Source of the DNA: Pseudomonas eucalypticola | GTDB taxonomy: Bacteria; Pseudomonadota; Gammaproteobacteria; Pseudomonadales; Pseudomonadaceae | Direction: 5' to 3' | Assembly (NCBI RefSeq): GCF_013374995.1 | Contig: NZ_CP056030.1 | Span: 124,001-188,000 of the forward strand | DNA length: 64,000 bases | In this document: one piece after another, positions 44,911 through 53,919 of the stretch | Layout of the letters: each line of letters begins with the position of its first letter | Position numbering within the stretch: the first letter of the stretch is position 1 | Notes under the pieces: generated by a model | What the model was told of the DNA's origin: nothing | The model's input: only the letters and a program-made list of their open reading frames with translations | Databases searched by the model: none | Translations under genes and position numbers: made by a program

Positions 44911-47904
44911 GTGGTCGGCGACACCGCCGTCGAAACCCTGGTGCAGTACCGCTACGACGACCGCGGCCAACTGCTGGAGGTGGTGAACCGCAACGGCGAC
45001 ACCGTACGCAGTTTCGCCTACACCGACGGCGTCATGACCCGCCACGCCAACGCCCTGGGCCTGAGCTGCCACTACCGCTGGGAAACCCTCGACGGTCAGC
45101 CCCGGGTGGTCGAGCACTGGACCAGCGACGGCGAACACTTCGATTTCCGCTACGACTTCGGCGCCCGTACCACCTGGGTCACCGACGTCCTGGGCCGCGA
45201 AGCCCAGGTGCACTACAACGCCGACCGCCGTGTGGTGGCCAGCACCGATTTTGGCGGCGAGCGCTACCAGATGGCCCTGGACGACCGCGGCAACCTGACC
45301 GGCCTGACCCTGCCCGACGGCAACCAGATCACCCTGCGGTACGATCAATACTCGCGCCTGGTCGAGGAAACCGACCCACTGGGCCGCACCACCCGCTACA
45401 AACACCACCAGCTCACCACCCTGGTGAAGCAGGTGGACTACCCGGACGGCTCCAGCTGGAAAGCCCAGTACGACAACAAGGGCAACCTGCTGGCTGAAAC
45501 CGATGCCCTGGGCAACACCACCGAGTACTACTACAGCGACGACGGCCTGCCGCACACCATCGTCGACGCCACGCACAAGTCCAAGCACCTGTGGTGGAAC
45601 ACGCTGGCCCAGGTGGAGCGTTACCAGGACTGCTCCGGCAAGAGCACCGCCTACCGCTTCGACGAGCATCAGCACCTGCAGGCCGTGACCGATGCGCTGG
45701 GGCAGACTACCTCGTTGCAGCGCAAGCCCGCGGGCGAAGTGCTGAAGATCGAGCATCCTGACGGCACCTCGGAGCAGTTCACCTACAACGCCCTGGGCCA
45801 GGTACTCACGCACACCGATGGCAAGGGCCAGATCACCCGCCTGCAACGCACCGCCCGCGGCCTGCCCAGCAGCCGCCAGGACGCCAAGGGCCAGCGCATC
45901 GGCTACCAGTACGACAAGGCCATCCGCCTGACGGCCCTGGTCAACGAAAACAACGCGGCCTACCAGTTTGCGTACGACGCCAGCGACCGGCTGATCGAAG
46001 AGCGGCGCATCGACAACCTGACCCGGCGTTTCCACTACAGCGTGGGTGGGCATCTGACTCAGGTCGAGGAAATCGGCTACGGCGAACGGGCCGAAACCCC
46101 ACAGCGCAGCACGGAGTTCGAGCGCGACAGCATCGGGCGATTGATCGCGCGGACCAATGACGATGCACGCCTTGAGTACGCTTACGACGACGCTGACCGC
46201 CTGCTGAGCATTCAACGCACGGCCACCAACAGCGGCCTGCGCCTGGGCGTAAAGCACGAGAAGTTGAGTTTCAGTTACGACCTGCTGGGGCGCCTGCTCA
46301 AGGAAAGCACTTCACAAGGTGACCTGAGCTACGAATACGACCCGCTCAGCAACCTCACCACCCTGACCCTGCCCGACGGCCGCCAACTCAACCACCTGTA
46401 CTACGGCAGCGGTCACCTGCACCAACTCAACCTCGACGGTCAGGTCATCAGCGACTTCGAACGCGACGACCTGCACCGCGAGGTCTACCGCACCCAGGGC
46501 AAGCTCACCAGCTGCTTCGGCTACGACGCCATGGGCCGCAAGGCCTGGCAATACGCGTCCAGCGTCCCGGCCGAAAAGCTCTCGAAGGTCACCAACCCCA
46601 ACGTGCCGACGCGGGTGCTGCTCAACGACTACCGCAATGCCGTGCAGCGTCAGTACGAATACGACCCTGCCGGCGAGCTGGCCAGCACCCTGGATCAACT
46701 GCGCGGTGAAATCCGCTACGAGTACGAAGCCAACGGCCAATTGCACGGCCGCGAAACTGGCAAGCTGATGACCAGCGAAGAGTTTCGTTACGACCCGGCG
46801 GCCAACCGGCTGAACTTCGGCACCAGCCAGTTCGACAAGGTGAAGGACAACCGCCTGCGCAACTGGCAGAACAACGAGTACCGCTATGACCCGTGGGGCA
46901 ACCTGATCGAGAAGCGCAGCGGGCAGCGGCAGGTGCAGTATTTCAGGTACGACTGTGAGAACCGGTTGGTGTGGTCACAGACCATCGTCGGGGCGCAAGT
47001 CCACAGCGAGGGGCGCTACCAGTACGACAGCCTGGGGCGCCGGATCGGCAAGACGTCTGAGCAGGATGATCGCATAGAGGAAAAACGCTTCCTGTGGCAG
47101 GGCCTGCGAATGCTGCAGGAGCTGACGCCGGAGCGCGATAGCCTGTACCTGTATGAGCCGGGGAGCTATGCGCCGCTGGCACGGGTGGACCGCGCGGAAG
47201 GGCAGGCGCAGCAGCTTTACTACTACCACACGGATCAGATCGGTACGCCGCTGGAAATGACGGATGCTGATGGCCGCATCGTCTGGCAGGCGACGTACAA
47301 GGCGTGGGGGAGCATCGAGACGCTGGCGGTGGCGGAGGTTGAGCAGAACCTGCGGTTCCAGGGTCAGTACTTCGATGGTGAGACGGGGCTGCACTACAAT
47401 ACGTTTCGGTATTACGATCCGGAGATTGGGCGGTTTATCACGCAGGATCCGATTGGGTTGAGGGGTGGAGACAACTTATACGCCTATGCGCCAAACTCTA
47501 GTCGTTGGATTGATCCCCTGGGTTGGGTGCATGAATCCACTGGTGGATACAATGTGTACGGATTGTTTGATGAGGGAGCAGATAAACCTTACTACGTAGG
47601 TATTACAGACGACTTAAAGCGTCGAGCGACGGAGCACGAGTATAGTGGAAGACTTTCCGAGGAAGCGGAGATGAGGCCCCTCGATAAAAACATAACGTAC
47701 GGTGAAGCTCGTGGGTATGAGCAGGCCTACATAGAGCACTATGACACAAAGACGGGAGTTATTGGGCAGCAGATATCCGATAGAAATAGAGGTAACAAAG
47801 TAAGCTCATTTGATCACGCAAATACTACAAGGGCTGCTTCGCGGCAAGAAAATTTCGAAAGTAACTTTAAGAAAAAAACAACCAGTTTGAAAGGGGCTTG
47901 TTAA
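44911..47904 (+). CDS. Displaced Rhs C-terminal cassette with GIY-YIG nuclease tip
   Basis: 997 aa from a GTG; Rhs homology actually begins abruptly at 44880. It covers about 2.6 kb of core, and 44881-46031 looks identical by eye to 39281-40431 of the full rhs (offset exactly 5600). The tip after WIDPLGWVHES has YNVYGLF, PYYVGITDDLKRRATEHEYSG and EARGYEQAYIEHY: the two beta strands, the Arg and the Glu of a GIY-YIG endonuclease. No N-terminus or PAAR, so it is probably not exported in this form. Confidence 0.87.
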   Translation: MVGDTAVETLVQYRYDDRGQLLEVVNRNGDTVRSFAYTDGVMTRHANALGLSCHYRWETLDGQPRVVEHWTSDGEHFDFRYDFGARTTWVTDVLGREAQVHYNADRRVVASTDFGGERYQMALDDRGNLTGLTLPDGNQITLRYDQYSRLVEETDPLGRTTRYKHHQLTTLVKQVDYPDGSSWKAQYDNKGNLLAETDALGNTTEYYYSDDGLPHTIVDATHKSKHLWWNTLAQVERYQDCSGKSTAYRFDEHQHLQAVTDALGQTTSLQRKPAGEVLKIEHPDGTSEQFTYNALGQVLTHTDGKGQITRLQRTARGLPSSRQDAKGQRIGYQYDKAIRLTALVNENNAAYQFAYDASDRLIEERRIDNLTRRFHYSVGGHLTQVEEIGYGERAETPQRSTEFERDSIGRLIARTNDDARLEYAYDDADRLLSIQRTATNSGLRLGVKHEKLSFSYDLLGRLLKESTSQGDLSYEYDPLSNLTTLTLPDGRQLNHLYYGSGHLHQLNLDGQVISDFERDDLHREVYRTQGKLTSCFGYDAMGRKAWQYASSVPAEKLSKVTNPNVPTRVLLNDYRNAVQRQYEYDPAGELASTLDQLRGEIRYEYEANGQLHGRETGKLMTSEEFRYDPAANRLNFGTSQFDKVKDNRLRNWQNNEYRYDPWGNLIEKRSGQRQVQYFRYDCENRLVWSQTIVGAQVHSEGRYQYDSLGRRIGKTSEQDDRIEEKRFLWQGLRMLQELTPERDSLYLYEPGSYAPLARVDRAEGQAQQLYYYHTDQIGTPLEMTDADGRIVWQATYKAWGSIETLAVAEVEQNLRFQGQYFDGETGLHYNTFRYYDPEIGRFITQDPIGLRGGDNLYAYAPNSSRWIDPLGWVHESTGGYNVYGLFDEGADKPYYVGITDDLKRRATEHEYSGRLSEEAEMRPLDKNITYGEARGYEQAYIEHYDTKTGVIGQQISDRNRGNKVSSFDHANTTRAASRQENFESNFKKKTTSLKGAC

Positions 47905-48387
47905 ATGTCAAATCTACAGATATATGGCTGGAAGCAAAAAAAAAGAACGCTGCTGAGGAAGATACTTCCGGGGGATATTTTTTGCTTTCAGTACTTGGAT
48001 GATAGTTTTGTGTTTGGTCGTGTAATGACTGCGAATGACCTTGGCCATGTTGCAGAAATCTTCCTTCCCGTACTAAATGATCCCGAAATATGCTCTCTTG
48101 ATGGATTTGTTAGGTTAGGAGAACCGCTGATACTTGATTCGTATGGGCTATTTGATCGTAAGATTAAAGGTGATTGGAGAATCATTGCGCATCAGGAAGA
48201 TTACACCGCTCCAGAAAATGAATCCGTAAGGTTCGCTTATGGTGCACCAGGCTCCTCTAAGTTGGTGGATATATTTGATAATGAGAAGGATATTAATTTT
48301 TCCGATATGAAAAATTATCCTAGCTACTCTCCGCGAGGAGATGCATATATTAAAAAGTTAGTAAGTAATTCTTTGGGTGTGGCCTGA
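47905..48387 (+). CDS. Imm26-like immunity protein for the GIY-YIG tip
   Basis: 160 aa. The start codon follows the toxin stop directly. The N-terminal KKRTLLRKILPGDIFCFQYLDDSFVFGRV has the GDIFxxxxxDxxxxFGRV pattern of the Imm26 family, and a WRIIAHQEDY segment follows. The AT-rich composition matches the tip. A partial Imm26-like copy lies at 61278-61454. Confidence 0.78.
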   Translation: MSNLQIYGWKQKKRTLLRKILPGDIFCFQYLDDSFVFGRVMTANDLGHVAEIFLPVLNDPEICSLDGFVRLGEPLILDSYGLFDRKIKGDWRIIAHQEDYTAPENESVRFAYGAPGSSKLVDIFDNEKDINFSDMKNYPSYSPRGDAYIKKLVSNSLGVA

Positions 48388-48436
48388 GGAAGCTATACTT
48401 GGCGAGCATGTTTATTTTTGTGTCAAGGGTGTAGCG

Positions 48437-48757
48437 ACGACGGCTTGCCGAGTTTGAGCGGGATAGCATTGGGCGGTTGCTGGCGCGCAGCAAAGACGAT
48501 GCGCGTTTGGAATCCCAATACGACGATGCGGATCGCCTTCTGGGCATCGAGCGTATGGCGATCAATGCGGGTTTCCGCTTAGGCGTGCGGAAAGCGCAGC
48601 TTAAATTGGCGTACGACCCGCTAGGCCGCCTGCTCACGGAAACCACGTCCCAAGCGATGTCGGCTACGAATTCATTAGCAACTTCGAACGCGACGACCTG
48701 CACCGCGAGGTCTACCGCACCTAGGGCAAGCTCACCAGCTGCTTCGGCTACGACGCC
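48437..48757 (+). pseudogene. Degenerate Rhs core leading into the AHH cassette
   Basis: Reads [22 protein letters not shown] and [24 protein letters not shown], then a deletion, then [13 protein letters not shown] followed by TAG (CAG in the other copies) and [15 protein letters not shown]. It is the continuation of the core of the next feature but blocked by a frameshift and the stop codon. Confidence 0.75.
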
Positions 48758-50230
48758 ATGGGCCGCAAGGCCTGGCAATACGCGTCCAGCGTCCCGGCCG
48801 AAAAGCTCTCGAAGGTCACCAACCCCAACGTGCCGACGCGGGTGCTGCTCAACGACTACCGCAATGCCGTGCAGCGTCAGTACGAATACGACCCTGCCGG
48901 CGAGCTGACCCGCACGCTGGATCAACTGCGCGGTGAAATCCGCTACGAATACGAAGCCAACGGCCAATTGCACGGCCGCGAAACCGGCAAGCTGATGACC
49001 AGCGAGGAGTTTCGTTACGACCCGGCCGCCAACCGGCTGAACTTCGGCACCAGCCAGTTCGACAAGGTGAAGGACAACCGCCTGCGCAACTGGCAGAACA
49101 ACGAGTACCGCTATGATCCATGGGGCAACCTGATCGAGAAGCGTAGTGGGCAGCGGCAGGTGCAGTATTTCAAGTATGACTGCGAGAACCGGCTGGTTGC
49201 TTCTGAGACAATGGTGCAGGGGCGCCTGCACAGCAAGGGGCGCTACCAGTACGACAGCCTGGGACGGCGCGTCGGCAAGAGTGCTGAACAGGACGGGCAG
49301 GTGCAGGGGAAGCGGTTCCTCTGGCAGGGCCTGCGAATGCTGCAGGAGCTGACGCCGGAGCGCGATAGCCTGTACCTCTATGAGCCGGGGAGTTATGCGC
49401 CGCTGGCGCGGGTGGACCGCACGGAAGGCGAGGCGCAGCAGCTTTACTACTACCACACGGACCAGATCGGTACGCCGCTGGAGATGACCAACGCCGAAGG
49501 GCGGATCGTCTGGCAGGCGACGTACAAGGCGTGGGGGAGCATCGAGACGCTGCCGGTGGCGGAGGTTGAGCAGAACCTGCGGTTCCAGGGTCAGTATTTC
49601 GATGGTGAGACGGGGCTGCACTACAATACGTTTCGGTATCACGATCCGGAGATTGGGCGGTTTATAACGCAGGATCCGATTGGGTTGGATGGCGGCTTTA
49701 ATCTTTATAAATACGCACCAAACCCGCTAGGATGGTTGGATCCATTGGGCTGGGTTACCTATAATACTATGGAAAGTATTGCAGGGTTTCAGAAGCATCA
49801 CATAATTCCCCAGCAGTTGGCGGGCCATGAGGCAATTAAATTAGCGGGGTTAAATATTCATGATGTTTCAAATGTGATATATCTGCCAACACAGCCGGAG
49901 AATCACCCCACAAGAACTATTCACCGGGGATCTCATCCCCAGTACACAGCCTCAGTGGAAGCGAAGCTGGATGCTATTCACGAGCATGGGCACAGTAACG
50001 GTTGGTCGAAAGCGGAATACGATCGAGCGGTTAGAGCTACCATCGTAAATGAAAGAAAAGGTTTGCGAACAGGTCAAACGATGCTGAACAAAAAATTCAA
50101 TCAGAGGGGCTGCATGTGGCTAGAATTTATATTTTGCAAATATCGGATGATTATCCTGAAAGCTACTGGTTCAAAAGCGTCGCCCAGGATGGCCAGGATC
50201 CGATTGAACTCAAGAAAGGACAGGAACTAA
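48758..50230 (+). CDS. Displaced Rhs C-terminal cassette with AHH nuclease tip
   Basis: The ORF starts at an internal Rhs ATG (MGRKAWQYA). About 920 nt of core end in [19 protein letters not shown] and WLDPLGWVTYN. The tip reads FQKHHIIPQQLAGHEA, NVIYLPTQPENHP and RGSHPQYT, the AHH-family layout (His-His, NxxxLP, His). The frame runs on for 115 nt into the next gene, past the point where the tip would be expected to end (FNQRGC), so the last ~35 residues are probably an artefact of a small indel near 50105. Confidence 0.83.
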   Translation: MGRKAWQYASSVPAEKLSKVTNPNVPTRVLLNDYRNAVQRQYEYDPAGELTRTLDQLRGEIRYEYEANGQLHGRETGKLMTSEEFRYDPAANRLNFGTSQFDKVKDNRLRNWQNNEYRYDPWGNLIEKRSGQRQVQYFKYDCENRLVASETMVQGRLHSKGRYQYDSLGRRVGKSAEQDGQVQGKRFLWQGLRMLQELTPERDSLYLYEPGSYAPLARVDRTEGEAQQLYYYHTDQIGTPLEMTNAEGRIVWQATYKAWGSIETLPVAEVEQNLRFQGQYFDGETGLHYNTFRYHDPEIGRFITQDPIGLDGGFNLYKYAPNPLGWLDPLGWVTYNTMESIAGFQKHHIIPQQLAGHEAIKLAGLNIHDVSNVIYLPTQPENHPTRTIHRGSHPQYTASVEAKLDAIHEHGHSNGWSKAEYDRAVRATIVNERKGLRTGQTMLNKKFNQRGCMWLEFIFCKYRMIILKATGSKASPRMARIRLNSRKDRN

Positions 50231-50691
50231 GCAGCGACTGGCGTTTAGAGTTTCGATTGGCAAAAAAAGTAAGTGTGAGCGCTGTTAAAAAGTATGACTT
50301 CTATTTTAGCGATGGTCCGAATTTTATCAGCCCAAGGCTCCACGCGTTAATGTTGGAGTCAAAGGTTTCTGGAGTTCAGTTTTTTGATGCGGACGTGTAT
50401 ATCGGAGGGGTGTTACAAGAAGGTTATAAAGTTATAAATATTACCAGTAAGATGTCTGCATTCGATTCGGAGAAATCGAAGAGTAAGCCGCTATTAAGTT
50501 ATTTGCCGGAGGGTCCAAGGACGTACACAGATATATTTCCAAAGCAGGACTTGACACCCGATAGAGATATATTTCGTGCTACAGAGGCCTTTACCACTAT
50601 TTTAGTCGTCGACCGTGTTAAGGAGTTGATTGAAAGGAATAGGGTTTTAGGAGTGAAGGTCGTCTCGGAAATATCCACTGGCGAACTTTAA
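50116..50691 (+). CDS. DUF1629/Imm11-like immunity protein for the AHH tip
   Basis: 191 aa, GTG start (MARIYILQISDDYPESYW). Segments DFYFSDGPNFISPRLHALMLESKVSGVQFFDADVYI and INITSKMSAFDSEKSK follow the order of the DUF1629 (Imm11, MXAN_0049) family: a 'pxxSxxLxxxL' helix, a 'gvefy' strand, and a DxxxS motif. It overlaps the toxin frame by 115 nt. Pairing with the AHH tip is from position. Confidence 0.7.
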   Translation: MARIYILQISDDYPESYWFKSVAQDGQDPIELKKGQELSSDWRLEFRLAKKVSVSAVKKYDFYFSDGPNFISPRLHALMLESKVSGVQFFDADVYIGGVLQEGYKVINITSKMSAFDSEKSKSKPLLSYLPEGPRTYTDIFPKQDLTPDRDIFRATEAFTTILVVDRVKELIERNRVLGVKVVSEISTGEL

Positions 50692-50821
50692 GAGACGCGT
50701 AGGGCAGCGGGGATTTATGGCGGAGAAGTGTAAAGTGTATATTCTTAAGGTCTGCTGCTTGTATGGCCAAATAGCCGCAAAAAGCATCGATGATATGGGC
50801 ACCGGTGGTAGCCCGATAGTT
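50692..50821. other. Gene-free spacer before the IS element
   Basis: No ORF or hairpin of note. It is presumably the chromosomal side of the IS insertion; I see no match between it and the SUKH fragment on the other side of the element. Confidence 0.4.
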
Positions 50822-51771
50822 TAGGCTCTGTACGAAATCCCAAGAAACCCAATCGGTGTCCCTCGGAAGCTGAAATTTTGTAGAGTTTCCAGCCATCTAC
50901 GGAAAGGAATCCTGTGATGGCAAAGCGTTACGAACTCTCGGATGAGGCCTGGACTGTGGTTGCCGATCTCTTCACCGAAACCCATGGCCGGGGGCGGCCC
51001 CGCCTGAGCGACCGCCTGATGCTCGATGGCGTGCTCTGGGTGCTCTGCTCGGGTGCTGCGTGGCGAGATATGCCGGAACGCTTCGGCCCGTGGTCAACGG
51101 TGTATCAACGGTTTCGGGACTGGCGAAACCAGGGGACATTCGATCAGATGCTCGAACGCTTGCACCTGAGACTGAATGAGCAAGGCTTGATCGATGTGCA
51201 AACCTGGATGATCGACTCACCGCAGTACGCGCAACCCGAGCCTCTTCTGGCGCCGGGGAAAAAGGGGGCCTGACGAGCCTGCCGATCACGCTCTAGGCCG
51301 CAGCCGCGGTGGCCTGACAACCAAAATCCACATGCTCTGCGACGCCAACGGGACACCGTTGCGCTTTTTGCTCTCTGGCGGTCAAGCCAGTGACATCAGC
51401 TACGCTCAACCCCTGCTGGACGAGGTCAGCATTCCATCGCGCCAACGTGGCCGCCCGCGTAAGCGCTGTAAGTGGTTGCTTGCCGACAAGGGTTACGACG
51501 CCGAAGCGCTACGCCGCTACTGCGATCAATATCGAATGCAACCCGTCATCCCGCTGCGCTCGATGAAGCGCAAACCCAAGCCTGGCTTACCAAGACTGTT
51601 CGATCGGCCAAAGTACCGACAGCGCAACATCATCGAGCGCATGTTTGGATGGCTGAAAGAAAACCGCCGGATCGTGATGCGCTTCGACAAGCTCGCGAAA
51701 AGCTATGCCGCTATGGTCTCGCTGGCTTGTTCCATGCGGTGTTTGCGACAGCTCTTTTCGTACAGAGCCTA
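50822..51771 (+). mobile_element. IS5-family insertion sequence (two-frame transposase)
   Basis: About 950 bp bounded by inverted repeats GGCTCTGTACGAAA (50824-50837) and TTTCGTACAGAGCC (51756-51769). TA flanks both ends, which fits the short target duplication of the IS427-type subgroup. It contains one transposase gene in two frames. It inserted next to the 3' part of a SUKH gene (51773-52137). Confidence 0.85.
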
Positions 51772-51772
51772 G
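50917..51772 (+). CDS. IS5-family DDE transposase, -1/+1 frameshift type
   Basis: First frame from the ATG at 50917 (MAKRYELSDEAW) to a stop at 51273, with a DUF4096-type N-terminal domain (LMLDGVLWVLCSGAAWRDMP, YQRFRDWRNQGTFD). The second frame picks up DHALGRSRGGLTTKIH and carries the DDE domain (LLADKGYDAEALR, then RQRNIIERMFGWLKENRRI with the catalytic Glu). The switch point is the A5G5 run at 51259-51268, a usual slippage site for this group. It looks functional if frameshifting occurs. Confidence 0.85.
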
Positions 51773-52137
51773 ATGGTTGCTCTGCAGCTCTTGGGCAGTT
51801 TCCTCCTGCACAGTACGTGGATTTTTTGCAGCGCCATAATGGAGTCGCTGGTAATGGCGTATTTGTTTATTCATCTCAAAAGACCTTGCTGCCTGATGGA
51901 AGCGGCTACAACAACGGATTCATTGAAGTGAATCTTGGGTATCGTGACTTGGATTGGATGAAAAATTTTCTTGTTCTTGGAGATAGTGATCAAGATGTAT
52001 ATGTTCTGGATTTGGATCTAAAGGTTTATCAGGTTCGAGATAGGCAAGCATTTGATAATATCTTTGAGACTTTCAATGGTTTCGATGAGTTGCTTGTTTG
52101 GGTTTATCAATTTATTTTGGGGGGTGTGGATGAGTAG
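51773..52137 (+). pseudogene. SUKH-type immunity gene, 5' end lost
   Basis: Starts immediately after the IS right end. Reads FPPAQYVDFLQRHNGVAGNG, then EVNLGYRDLDWMKNFLVLG and a final FNGFDELLVWVYQFIL before the stop. LPxxYxxFLxxxNG plus a late 'F...l..w' helix is a SMI1/KNR4-like pattern. The N-terminus is missing. A shorter paralogous fragment sits at 53707-53898. Confidence 0.72.
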
Positions 52138-52557
52138 AGAAAGGAAGGGTGAAATTGGCGAGGGTTGCAATCCGTTGACGCTATGCTGCTTTGAATGCGG
52201 CATGCACAGTCGGCTGGCTGGGATGAGTCCACATTTCCATATAAAGCGGAATACGATGACGTCGTATAAAAGGATTATCGCAGTTTTTTGGGCTAACTTG
52301 AAATGCTTCCCCGAATAAGGCGGCTATTCGTAAGTGATGATTTGGATATAATGTACAACGACGTACTATGCTCTGCTACCTATTTAGTGGCGGAAGACAA
52401 GGGGGAAGGTATCAGGCTACCGATGTCCGATCAGTTGCTACTCATCGGTGGCAAGACATAATTCGCCAGGTACGCAGCGCCATTCCGTGAAAATGGCCTA
52501 ATTTAGGGTGCTGCGGAGTGTTTTACGCTAGGTTCTCCGTGTAGCTACAGGAGTGGG
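52138..52557. other. Spacer with no clear gene
   Basis: A 62-codon ORF could start at the ATG at 52130, overlapping the SUKH stop (MSRERKGEIGEG), but it has no recognisable feature. The rest (52320-52557) is likely decayed toxin or Rhs DNA; I could not place it. Confidence 0.35.
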
Positions 52558-52860
52558 GTGAAAGATCAGGTTCTTGATGCAAATACGATTCAAAAGGGGC
52601 TGAACGCTGGCAAGGTTATGACAAGCGATGGTGAAGTTGGTTCTCGCGATGATCCGCGAATTACGATTGAGCATAATAAAGCTGTAGTAGAACACTGGAA
52701 TGAAACGGGGTATGATTCTAGCAGGCCAGTCCGAAACGACTTCTATAATGATACAGACAATATGAGCATTCGCCTGCGGTCTGCCAATAGCTCTGATGGG
52801 GCGAAGATGCTTCAGGATGGAGTTCGATATCAACAGGATGTTGGTCTGGATTATAATTAG
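52558..52860 (+). pseudogene. Toxin tip C-terminal fragment, HNH-like
   Basis: 100 codons, GTG at 52558 after a CAGGAGTGGG ribosome-like site. Reads DPRITIEHNKAVVEHWNETGYD, RPVRNDFYND and SANSSDGAKM. The EHN...HWN pattern followed by a conserved NSSxG is seen in tips of polymorphic nucleases of the HNH/EndoVII group. No Rhs core or pretoxin part precedes it. It could still be translated. Confidence 0.5.
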
Positions 52861-52869
52861 AGGTGATAG

Positions 52870-53592
52870 ATGATTATTCAGCCGCAGTTGGAATCAGGTT
52901 TCGGAGAAGTTTTCAGGGATCGGTACGGATATTTTAGATTTCAAGATGTGATGCCCAAGTACACTTACAACTATGGCCTTTCAGTCTCTGAGTTTGGGGG
53001 CTTTCTTACTGTTGTAGAAAATATTGTCGATGACGAGTTTTCTGCCTCGATTATCCGTCAGGTACCGGAACAAATCAATCGTAGCACTCCTACACTTGTC
53101 GCCATCGAAGAAAATTTTTATGGCCTCTCACATATGATTATCGTGCCTAGTGAGTTTCATGGATATTTTAAAGGCCGGTTAGATGATTTGCGCGCTAACC
53201 TGTTCCTGTGTGTTCCTATTTACCGGTGCGAATTTTCAGGTACGGAAACAGTTGAGGAATTCAAAGCGCTTCGCTGGGATATTGTTCCTATACTCGATTG
53301 GGGGCGCCTGCCAAGTCCTAAGCTCATAGTTTATTTTGACAACCCTAAAATTGGAAGTGGCAACGGCCCTGAAGGAAGTTTAACAAAATTCCCCGCTCTA
53401 ATTCGTGAGGTGAGAAATCTAGAGGCGGTCGCGAACGGATTCATAGAGCTCACAAATTACGCTGGTAAGGTTCTTGAGGTATTATCTGATGAGCTCGATA
53501 GCTATACCATTATTTATGATCGAACTACTGAATACTCAGTTAATCAAGCCAAAGCTTTATCAATGGTTGAGAGGTTTGCGTTTGTTGGTTAA
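52870..53592 (+). CDS. Putative immunity protein, unknown family
   Basis: 240 aa, ATG after AGAGGTGATAG, 9 nt after the toxin fragment's stop. No membrane helix or signal. Features: VMPKYTYNYGLSVSEFGGFL, APTLVAIEENFYGLSH-like segment at about 75-90 and a C-terminal YTIIYDRTTEYSVNQAKALSM. I do not recognise the family. Its place behind a toxin tip fragment suggests an immunity role. Confidence 0.62.
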   Translation: MIIQPQLESGFGEVFRDRYGYFRFQDVMPKYTYNYGLSVSEFGGFLTVVENIVDDEFSASIIRQVPEQINRSTPTLVAIEENFYGLSHMIIVPSEFHGYFKGRLDDLRANLFLCVPIYRCEFSGTETVEEFKALRWDIVPILDWGRLPSPKLIVYFDNPKIGSGNGPEGSLTKFPALIREVRNLEAVANGFIELTNYAGKVLEVLSDELDSYTIIYDRTTEYSVNQAKALSMVERFAFVG

Positions 53593-53706
53593 ACCTACAC
53601 GAGCAATAGTGTTGGGTGTAATCCCAGTTAAATGCCCTGAGTTTAAATGCAACAATTCTCATGCCGATTGGGATGATTAGCCCGATGCAAGGGTTTTCAT
53701 AAAGGG

Positions 53707-53898
53707 ATGCACTATTGTTCTGATGTGGTGCCTCCTTCACAGTGCGTAAATTTCCCGCTACGCCATAACGGTGGTGGTGAGATCGGTGTATTTGCATATT
53801 CAGATCGAAAGGCTGTACTCCTAGATAGTGATGGCTGCAATAATGAGATTGTCGAGGGCAACCTAGCGCGCCGTGAATCAGATTGGATGATGGACTAG
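53707..53898 (+). pseudogene. SUKH-type immunity fragment, paralogue of 51773-52137
   Basis: 63 codons. VPPSQCVNFPLRHNGGGEIGVFAYS and GNLARRESDWMMD align with FPPAQYVDFLQRHNGVAGNGVFVYS and VNLGYRDLDWMKN of the fragment beside the IS. It ends early with TAG. Both ends of the parent gene are missing. Confidence 0.65.
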
Positions 53899-53919
53899 TC
53901 TATTACCTTAGGAGGGAAT

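Noticed and set aside
48758..50230. Reading the 42-50 kb Rhs copies as separate functional Rhs effectors
   Set aside because: None has PAAR, transmembrane N-terminus or a full core; several have upstream stops or frameshifts, so export in this form is not expected.
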